Assembly: GCA_030827125.1 (NCBI GenBank)
Contig: JAURFD010000012.1
Span: forward strand, 1 to 64,000
Source: Candidatus Nanopelagicales bacterium
GTDB lineage: Bacteria; Actinomycetota; Actinomycetes; S36-B12
Reading direction: 5' to 3'
Length of the DNA stretch: 64,000 nucleotides
In this document: in pieces, positions 57,215 through 64,000 of the stretch
Position numbering within the stretch: position 1 is the stretch's first letter
Layout: each line of letters opens with the position of its first letter
Notes under the pieces: model-generated
Database searches by the model: none
Seen by the model: the letters and a program-made list of their open reading frames with translations, nothing else
Told to the model about the DNA's origin: nothing
Made by a program: the position numbers and the translations under genes

Positions 57215-58296
57215 TGCCCTCAGCCAGTGAACTCGTCGCCATGCGGCGCGCTCGCGAAGTAGCCGCCGCCGTCCTGCTCGCCGATGGTCCGAACCCCCGA
57301 GTCGGCTGCGTGATTCTCGACGCCGCCGGCACGGTGATTGCCGAAGGCGCGCACCGCGGCGCCGGAACCCCCCACGCGGAGGTGGCGGCCTTGCTGGTCG
57401 CGGGTGACGCGGCGAGGGGCGGCACCGCGGTAGTGACCCTGGAGCCGTGCAATCACACCGGCCGCACCGGCCCGTGCTCCGAAGCGCTCATTCGTGCGGG
57501 GATCGCGCGCGTGGTCTTCGCGCAGCCCGATCCACACGCCGTCGCATCCGGGGGTGCCCAGCGGCTGCGCGATGCGGGCATTGACATTGAATCGGAGGTG
57601 GAATCGGACGAGTCCCGCGCGCTGAACCGCGAGTGGTCCACCGCCGTGTCCCGCGGCCGCCCCTTCGTCACCTGGAAGGTGGCCTCCACTCTCGATGGTC
57701 GGGTCGCGGCGGCGGACTCCACGAGCCGGTGGATCTCTGGTCCTGACTCCCGCCGTGATGTCCACGCCCTTCGCGCTCGATGCGACGCCGTGGTGGTTGG
57801 CACCGGCACGGTACTGGCCGACGATCCGCAACTGACGGTTCGGGACGCACCCCTCCCACTCACGGGGCAGCCGCTGCGCGTCGTCGTCGGCCTGCGCGAC
57901 ATCCCGACCTCAGCCCGCGTGCTTGATGACTCGGCGCCGACGATGGTGATGCGCACACGGGACGTCGACGAAGTGATCGCGGCGCTGGGGGACCGCGAGG
58001 TGCGCCACGTGATGCTCGAGGGTGGGCCGACGTTGGCGGCCGCCTTCCTAGGGGCCGGACTCATCGACGATGTTGTCTGGTACGTCGCGCCCATGGTGCT
58101 GGGCGCCGGCCCGCCAGCCGTCGCCGATTTTGGCACCACAACCATCGCCGAGGGAGTACGGCTCGGGGAGGTTCGTGTCGAGCAGATCGGGGACGATGCG
58201 AGGATCGTGGGGCAGGTTCAACAGAGGGAGGCCCATGTTCACCGGGATCGTCGAGGAACTTGGACAGATCACCGCGGTGACGAGCCTGCCCGATGA
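57214..58296 (+). CDS. ribD: Bifunctional riboflavin deaminase/reductase
   Basis: RibD performs the deamination and side-chain reduction after GTP cyclohydrolase II in riboflavin synthesis. The N-terminal deaminase has the zinc site THAEVAAL-type HAE (TPHAEVAAL) and PCNHTGRTGPC; the C-terminal reductase (from about residue 150) has TWKVASTLDGRVAA and LEGGPTLAAAF. The 360-residue frame runs 62 bases past the ribE start, ending in a non-conserved, charged tail (HVHRDRRGTWTDHRGDEPAR). The tail is probably a by-product of the overlap. GTG 57214 shares one base with rpe. Confidence 0.93.
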   Translation: MPSASELVAMRRAREVAAAVLLADGPNPRVGCVILDAAGTVIAEGAHRGAGTPHAEVAALLVAGDAARGGTAVVTLEPCNHTGRTGPCSEALIRAGIARVVFAQPDPHAVASGGAQRLRDAGIDIESEVESDESRALNREWSTAVSRGRPFVTWKVASTLDGRVAAADSTSRWISGPDSRRDVHALRARCDAVVVGTGTVLADDPQLTVRDAPLPLTGQPLRVVVGLRDIPTSARVLDDSAPTMVMRTRDVDEVIAALGDREVRHVMLEGGPTLAAAFLGAGLIDDVVWYVAPMVLGAGPPAVADFGTTTIAEGVRLGEVRVEQIGDDARIVGQVQQREAHVHRDRRGTWTDHRGDEPAR

Positions 58297-58833
58297 CGCG
58301 CTGCGCCTGACCATTCGTGGCCCCGTCGTCACCGCCGACGCGGAGCACGGTGATTCCATCGCCGTGAACGGCGTCTGCCTCACGGTCGTCGAGGTGACTG
58401 ACGGATCATTCACCGCCGACGTCATGCGTGAGACCTTGAATCGATCCTCCCTGCGGGGCGCGGCCGAGGGAGTCTCCGTCAATCTGGAGCGGGCCGTTCG
58501 CGTCGATGCACGACTCGGTGGACACATTGTCCAGGGACACGTCGACGGGACCGGCGAGGTCGTCAGTCGCACGCCCAGCGACAACTGGGAGGTCGTCCGC
58601 TTCTCTCTGCCGTCGTCGTTGGCCCGCTATGTCGTCGAGAAGGGTTCCATCACCGTGGACGGCGTGTCCCTCACGGTGACCGACGTGTCCGATGGGTCGT
58701 TCGGCGTTTCCCTGATCCCGACGACCCTGGCGGCCACGACGTTGGGCAGCCGTCAGGTCGGGGACACGGTCAACCTCGAAGTGGATGTCCTCGCGAAATA
58801 CGTCGAACGGCTGCTCGACGCGCGAGGTCAGGC

Positions 58834-58837
<4 letters not shown>
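58235..58837 (+). CDS. ribE: Riboflavin synthase alpha chain
   Basis: Riboflavin synthase dismutates two lumazine molecules to riboflavin and a pyrimidine. The 200-residue protein is a clear two-barrel repeat: MFTGIVEELG and DSIAVNGVCLTV in the first half, LGGHIVQGHVDGTG and GSITVDGVSLTV in the second. ATG 58235, preceded by AGAGGGAGG, is the exact family start, and lies 62 bases inside ribD in another frame. The stop overlaps the RibBA-like gene by four bases. Confidence 0.95.
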
Positions 58838-60497
<1,660 letters not shown>

Positions 60498-60507
60498 GCT
60501 GGTCCGT

Positions 60508-60771
60508 GTGAAGACCTTCGACGAGTTGTACGCCGAACTCCAGGCCAAGTCCGTATTCGCTGATGACACGGGCAACACCCGCCGCCTCCTCGATGCGGGT
60601 GTCCACGAGATTGGCAAGAAGGTCGTGGAGGAGGCCGCGGAGTCGTGGATGGCTGCTGAGCACGAAAGTAGTGACCGCGCGGCCGAGGAGATCGCGCAAC
60701 TGCTCTACCACGCTCAGGTGCTCATGATCGCCTGTGGTGTCAGCCTGTCCGACGTCTACCGGCGCTTGTGA
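60508..60771 (+). CDS. hisE: Phosphoribosyl-ATP diphosphatase
   Basis: HisE hydrolyses phosphoribosyl-ATP to phosphoribosyl-AMP, the second step of histidine synthesis. The 87-residue all-helical MazG-like protein has the acidic metal-binding block [17 protein letters not shown] and [19 protein letters not shown] 60508 precedes the conserved KTFDELY; longer in-frame starts run through ribH. With hisG one base downstream, these are the first two pathway steps, separated from the main his operon. Confidence 0.93.
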   Translation: MKTFDELYAELQAKSVFADDTGNTRRLLDAGVHEIGKKVVEEAAESWMAAEHESSDRAAEEIAQLLYHAQVLMIACGVSLSDVYRRL

Positions 60772-60772
60772 C

Positions 60773-61618
60773 ATGTTGCGTGTCGCACTCCCGAACAAGG
60801 GGCAACTCGCTGAGCCCGCACGAGAAATGCTCCGTGAGGCTGGTTATCTCCGGCTGATGCCACCGCGCGACCTGGTGATCCAGGACCTGGACAACGACGT
60901 CGAATTCTTCCTCTTGCGTCCCAAGGACATCGCGACCTACGTCGGTGCCGGAACGCTGGACATCGGCATTACCGGGCGCGACATGCTGCTCGATTCCGGT
61001 GCGGGCGCCGTGGAGTTGGTCGCCCTCGGATTCGGCGACTCGACGTTCCGACTTGCAGCTCCGTCGGGCGCGAACATGACCCCGCATGATCTCACTGGAT
61101 CGCGCATTGCGACGTCGTACCCGGGTGTCCTGGCCGACTACCTCCAACGCGCGGGCATTGACGCGCAGATTGTGCGACTCGATGGTGCCGTGGAGAACGC
61201 CGTGCGTCTCGGGGTGGCCGATGCGGTCGCCGACGTGGTGGCGACGGGGACGACGCTGCGGCAGGCCGGCCTGCAGATCATTGGCGATCCGATCCTCGTG
61301 AGTGAGGCGCTGGTAGTTCAGCGCGCTAACGCTCCGACCGACCCCGCGGTGGATACCTTCGTGCGTCGCGTGACCAGCGTTCTCGTTGCACGGGCCTACG
61401 TGCTCCTGGACTACGACATTCGAACCTCGGAGATCGAGGCAGCGTGCCGGATCACGCCTGGGTTCGAGTCGCCCACGATTTCCCCCCTTCACGATCCGGA
61501 GTGGAGCGCGGTGCGCGCCATGGTGCCGCGCAGCGATGTGCACCGGGTCATGGACGAGCTCTACGAGCGGGGCGCGCGAGGCATTCTCGTCACCGCCATC
61601 CACGCCTGTCGCCTATGA
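60773..61618 (+). CDS. hisG: ATP phosphoribosyltransferase, long form
   Basis: HisG joins ATP and PRPP in the first, feedback-controlled step of histidine synthesis. The 281-residue long form has LRVALPNKGQL, GITGRDML, the PRPP loop DVVATGTTLRQAGL, and a C-terminal ACT-like regulatory domain (about residues 210-281), so it does not need a HisZ subunit and should be inhibited by histidine. ATG 60773 lies one base after the hisE stop. Its own stop overlaps the SseB-like gene by four bases. Confidence 0.94.
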   Translation: MLRVALPNKGQLAEPAREMLREAGYLRLMPPRDLVIQDLDNDVEFFLLRPKDIATYVGAGTLDIGITGRDMLLDSGAGAVELVALGFGDSTFRLAAPSGANMTPHDLTGSRIATSYPGVLADYLQRAGIDAQIVRLDGAVENAVRLGVADAVADVVATGTTLRQAGLQIIGDPILVSEALVVQRANAPTDPAVDTFVRRVTSVLVARAYVLLDYDIRTSEIEAACRITPGFESPTISPLHDPEWSAVRAMVPRSDVHRVMDELYERGARGILVTAIHACRL

Positions 61619-62076
61619 CTCCGGTCGAGGGTCGCGGGCGGCGCATCGTGACTCCCACGGACTTCGCCTCTGACGAGGGAATGGCCGATCCGCGGTGGGC
61701 CGCGGCGTTCGGCACCGCTGACGGTGATGCCGTGCTAGCCATCCTGCGCGAGGGGGTGCGCCTACTCGTCCCCATCGTGGCGGTCCTGGAGGAGCGTGAT
61801 GAGCGTGGTGGCGACAAGTCGAGCCATATGGCATCGGTCTCCCTGGTTCAGGCGAATGGTCGCCGTGGGCTGTTGGCGTTCACGAGCATCGACACCCTGG
61901 TGCGGTGGAACGCCGAAGCCCGACCGGTGCCTGCGTGGATCGCCGATATTGCTGCGGCGGCCCTGGACGAGGATGCCGACGGCGTACTCGTGGATGTCGC
62001 CGGGCCGGTGGCGTTCGCCATCGACGGTGACCTGTTGGAGGAGTTGGCGCGGGGGGCTAGACCACCGGTCCGGTGA
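61615..62076 (+). CDS. SseB-family protein
   Basis: A 153-residue soluble protein resembling the SseB N-terminal domain: an alternating strand-helix layout with LVPIVAVLEE, SLVQANGRRGLLAFTSIDTLVRW and LVDVAGPVAFAIDGDLLEEL. The family is common in actinobacteria near hisG and infC; the enhanced-serine-sensitivity name gives no mechanism, and I assign none. ATG 61615 overlaps the hisG stop (ATGA). Its last 20 bases overlap the convergent DUF1844 gene. Confidence 0.78.
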   Translation: MTPVEGRGRRIVTPTDFASDEGMADPRWAAAFGTADGDAVLAILREGVRLLVPIVAVLEERDERGGDKSSHMASVSLVQANGRRGLLAFTSIDTLVRWNAEARPVPAWIADIAAAALDEDADGVLVDVAGPVAFAIDGDLLEELARGARPPVR

Positions 62077-62422
62077 GCGCTTCACCAGGACCCGCGCCCG
62101 GCGCATCGGGAATGCTCGAGGCTTCGCGGAAGGCGCGCTGCAACGCGGTCAAGCCGTCCCGCAGTGGCGCGGCATGCTGAGGTCCAAGGTCGGGTGCGGA
62201 CGCGGTCACGAGTCCGGCCAGTGCCGCAATGAGGATGCGGGCCTCTGCCAGATCCCGATCGCCTTCGGCCTCCGGACCCTCGCCGAGACCGCAGCGGATC
62301 GCGGCTGCCGACATGAGATGAACCGCAAGGGTCGTGACGATCTCCACCGCGGGCACGTCCGCGAGGTCACGTGCGGCTTCGGCGGCTTCGGGGATTGGAG
62401 CGGGGTCGGTGGGCGAGGTCAT
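62057..62422 (-). CDS. DUF1844 domain protein
   Basis: A 121-residue acidic helical protein with the DUF1844 core DVPAVEIVTTLAVHLMSAAAIRCGL and DLAEARILIAALAGLV. It lies on the minus strand between the SseB-like gene and infC, where actinobacteria commonly have it. It is convergent to the SseB-like gene with a 20-base overlap and divergent from infC, sharing a 245-base upstream region. Function unknown. Confidence 0.82.
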   Translation of the reverse strand: MTSPTDPAPIPEAAEAARDLADVPAVEIVTTLAVHLMSAAAIRCGLGEGPEAEGDRDLAEARILIAALAGLVTASAPDLGPQHAAPLRDGLTALQRAFREASSIPDAPGAGPGEALTGPVV

Positions 62423-62469
62423 AGCCGCAGCCTCGCAGGCGCGATTTCGGCTCTGCGGCTCGGCCCTGG

Positions 62470-62475
62470 TAGCCT
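62470..62475 (+). promoter_or_regulatory. Probable -10 box for infC operon
   Basis: TAGCCT would start transcription near 62482, leaving a leader of about 186 bases before infC. The 245-base interval 62423-62667 contains this box, the leader and the hairpin at 62627-62652. Confidence 0.4.
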
Positions 62476-62626
62476 GAGGCCCGATCGCTTGCCGGCGTAG
62501 GTCGGCATCGCGCCAAGCGGACCCCGAGTCCCACCCTCCGCCTCCGGGCGTCGGGTTGCGCCAGCGGCCTTCATGGCCGTCTATCGCCTCGGGCCCGTAG
62601 ACGCGGAGGGCCCGCCCTCACGATCT

Positions 62627-62652
62627 CACCGGCGAAAGCCGCCGGTGTTTTA
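62627..62652 (+). terminator. Possible attenuator hairpin in the infC leader
   Basis: CACCGGC (62627-62633) pairs with GCCGGTG (62641-62647), followed at once by TTTTA. An inner alternative, CGGC-GAAA-GCCG, forms a GNRA-capped hairpin. The structure resembles an intrinsic terminator inside the leader, six bases before the AGGAGG ribosome-binding site of infC. It could control read-through into the IF3-L35-L20 operon; this is inferred from structure only. Confidence 0.5.
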
Positions 62653-62667
62653 CGTCGAGGAGGCGCC

Positions 62668-63246
62668 ATCAGCGTCGAGCCCAGGATCAACGACAGGATC
62701 CGTGTCCCCGAGGTGCGCCTCGTCGGACCCCAGGGGGAGCAGGTCGGCATCGTCCGTATCGATGACGCCCTCCGACTCGCCCAGGAAGCCGATCTAGACC
62801 TCGTTGAGGTCGCACCGATGGCCAAGCCCCCGGTCTGCAAGCTCATGGACTACGGCAAGTACAAGTACGAAGCCGCTGTGAAGCTCCGCGAGTCCCGCAA
62901 GAACCAGGCACATACGGTCATCAAGGAGATGAAGCTTCGCCCCAAGATCGATCAGCACGACTACGACACCAAAAAGGGTCACGTCGTCCGGTTCTTGAAG
63001 GCGGGAGACAAGGTCAAGATCACGATTATGTTCCGCGGCCGCGAGCAGTCCCGTCCCGAACTGGGGCTGCGTTTGCTGGCCAAACTTGCGGAGGATGTCG
63101 AGGATCTCGGATTCGTCGAAGCGACCCCCAAGCAGGACGGTCGCAACATGATCATGGTGCTCGCGCCGCACCGGACGAAGTCGGCCCAGGGCAAGACCGC
63201 AACATCGCCCGAGGTTGAAGCCGAGTCCATCGCCGCCGAGGCCTGA
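62668..63246 (+). CDS. infC: Translation initiation factor IF-3, ATC start
   Basis: IF3 keeps the 30S subunit free and checks start-codon choice. The conserved N-terminus [18 protein letters not shown] is encoded from ATC 62668, preceded by AGGAGG (62658-62663). No ATG, GTG or TTG exists in frame until a GTG at 62713, which would delete 15 conserved residues. Non-standard initiators are a known trait of infC (AUU in E. coli), letting IF3 limit its own synthesis. The 192-residue protein has the N-domain and the C-domain with [22 protein letters not shown] and [11 protein letters not shown]. It heads infC-rpmI-rplT. Confidence 0.9.
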   Translation: MSVEPRINDRIRVPEVRLVGPQGEQVGIVRIDDALRLAQEADLDLVEVAPMAKPPVCKLMDYGKYKYEAAVKLRESRKNQAHTVIKEMKLRPKIDQHDYDTKKGHVVRFLKAGDKVKITIMFRGREQSRPELGLRLLAKLAEDVEDLGFVEATPKQDGRNMIMVLAPHRTKSAQGKTATSPEVEAESIAAEA

Positions 63247-63272
63247 GTACAGCCCGATCGAGAGGACGCACA

Positions 63273-63467
63273 ATGCCGAAGCAAAAGACCCACAGCGGGG
63301 CCAAGAAGCGATTCAAGGTCACCGGATCGGGCAAGATCACCCACGAGCAGGCCAACCGTCGCCACCTGCTGGAGGGCAAGCGCTCCAAGCGCACCCGCAA
63401 GCTCATGCTTGATGAGACCGTCAAGCCCGCCGACGTCAAGAAGGTCAAGCGCCTTCTCGGCAAGTGA
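63273..63467 (+). CDS. rpmI: 50S ribosomal protein L35
   Basis: L35 (bL35) is a small basic protein of the large ribosomal subunit. The 64-residue sequence shows the family pattern [20 protein letters not shown] and [14 protein letters not shown]. It lies 26 bases after infC, behind a GAGAGGACG ribosome-binding site, and 28 bases before rplT, the universal infC-rpmI-rplT order. Confidence 0.97.
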   Translation: MPKQKTHSGAKKRFKVTGSGKITHEQANRRHLLEGKRSKRTRKLMLDETVKPADVKKVKRLLGK

Positions 63468-63495
63468 CCTGCCCCACTGAAGAAGGAGAACCCAC

Positions 63496-63867
63496 ATGGC
63501 ACGCGTGAAGAGGGCTGTCAACGCCCAGAAGAAGCGCCGTGAGGTCTTGGAGCAGGCCAGCGGATACCGCGGGCAGCGCTCCCGGCTCTACCGTAAGGCG
63601 AAGGAGCAGGTCACCCACTCCCTGGTCTACGCCTACAACGATCGCAAGGATCGCAAGGGCGACTTCCGTCGGCTCTGGATCCAGCGCATCAACGCCGCCG
63701 CTCGGTCGCGCGGCATGACCTACAACCGCTTCATCCAGGGTTTGAAGGCCGCTGATGTTCAGGTTGACCGTCGCATGCTCGCCGAGCTCGCCGTCAGCGA
63801 TCCCACCGCGTTCGATGCGCTGGTGGACATCGCCCGCAAGGCACTTCCGGCGACCGCCTCGGCCTGA
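63496..63867 (+). CDS. rplT: 50S ribosomal protein L20
   Basis: L20 (bL20) binds 23S rRNA early in subunit assembly. The 123-residue protein has the basic N-terminal extension [18 protein letters not shown] and the core [31 protein letters not shown] and [10 protein letters not shown] strong AAGGAGAA precedes ATG 63496. In some bacteria L20 represses this operon by binding the leader; no matching site is evident here. Confidence 0.97.
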   Translation: MARVKRAVNAQKKRREVLEQASGYRGQRSRLYRKAKEQVTHSLVYAYNDRKDRKGDFRRLWIQRINAAARSRGMTYNRFIQGLKAADVQVDRRMLAELAVSDPTAFDALVDIARKALPATASA

Positions 63868-63869
63868 TC

Positions 63870-64000
63870 ATGGCCGACCTCACCTCCACGAGGTCACCGC
63901 GTGTTGCGGAAGTCCGCAAGCTGCACGACCGAAGGCACCGCGCTGAGCGCGGTGCCTTCGTCGTCGAAGGTCCGCAGGCGGTGTCAGCCGCCGTCGGTCA
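63870..64000 (+). CDS. rRNA 2'-O-methyltransferase of the SpoU/TrmH family (N-terminal fragment)
   Basis: The first 43 codons of a gene cut by the window edge. The sequence VRKLHDRRHRAERGAFVVEGPQAV matches the N-terminal substrate-binding region of TrmH/SpoU RNA methyltransferases (RlmB-like), which commonly follow rplT in actinobacteria. ATG 63870 begins two bases after the rplT stop. The catalytic knot lies beyond the window, so the exact target cannot be judged. Confidence 0.8.
   Translation, partial: MADLTSTRSPRVAEVRKLHDRRHRAERGAFVVEGPQAVSAAVG

Overview
The window is a gene-dense, high-GC chromosomal segment from an actinobacterium (class Actinomycetes, lineage not identifiable by eye). 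Actinobacterial markers are the his operon order hisD-C-B-H-A-F-I, the PriA-type HisA, the Trp_oprn_chp and HGxxPAAW small membrane proteins beside trpE, DUF2752, a SAM-IV-type riboswitch before metK, an actinobacterial-type IHF (mIHF) next to guanylate kinase, helicase-degenerate PriA, and a DUF1844 gene beside infC. Genes overlap by 1, 4 or 8 bases at most operon junctions, and GTG starts are frequent. I see no rRNA, tRNA, CRISPR array, insertion sequence or prophage, and no gene-free stretch longer than 300 bases.

Layout. 1-5.3 kb: a DksA/TraR zinc-finger protein, a deoC-ALDH-ALDH-like cassette for deoxyribose breakdown, lspA and rluD. 5.5-10.7 kb: dnaE, a small membrane protein, and a minus-strand pair (ybaK and a Lon N-domain protein). 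10.8-24.9 kb: histidine genes running into tryptophan genes (trpE, trpC, trpB, trpA), with small membrane proteins, a two-component system and DUF2752 interspersed. 25-34.3 kb: a DsbA-like membrane thiol protein, lgt, gltBD and pyk. 34.3-44.7 kb: pyrimidine operon pyrR-B-C-orf-carA-carB-pyrK-pyrD-pyrF behind a PyrR-binding leader. 44.7-48.6 kb: an mIHF-guanylate kinase fusion, rpoZ, coaBC, riboswitch and metK. 48.6-51.3 kb: a minus-strand pair, a processive family-2 glycosyltransferase and a membrane protein with a degenerate GGDEF domain. 51.4-62.1 kb: priA, def, fmt, rsmB, rpe, the riboflavin operon, hisE, hisG and an SseB-like gene. 62.1-64 kb: DUF1844 (minus), infC, rpmI, rplT and the start of an rRNA methyltransferase gene.

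The genes form several pathways: most of histidine synthesis, tryptophan synthesis without trpD, trpG or trpF (HisA/PriA probably covers the TrpF step), de novo pyrimidine synthesis lacking only pyrE, glutamate synthase, riboflavin synthesis, SAM and coenzyme A synthesis, and translation initiation and deformylation.

The most notable points are: a single reading frame fusing mIHF to guanylate kinase; a RibBA-type protein whose DHBP synthase half has lost its signature residues; coaBC apparently starting at CTG and infC at ATC; a GT2/degenerate-GGDEF pair inserted between metK and priA; two related 21-24 bp inverted repeats between genes; a repeated architecture in which a TAnnnT -10 box sits exactly six bases before a start codon (leaderless mRNAs); and a PyrR leader, SAM-IV riboswitch and possible infC attenuator.
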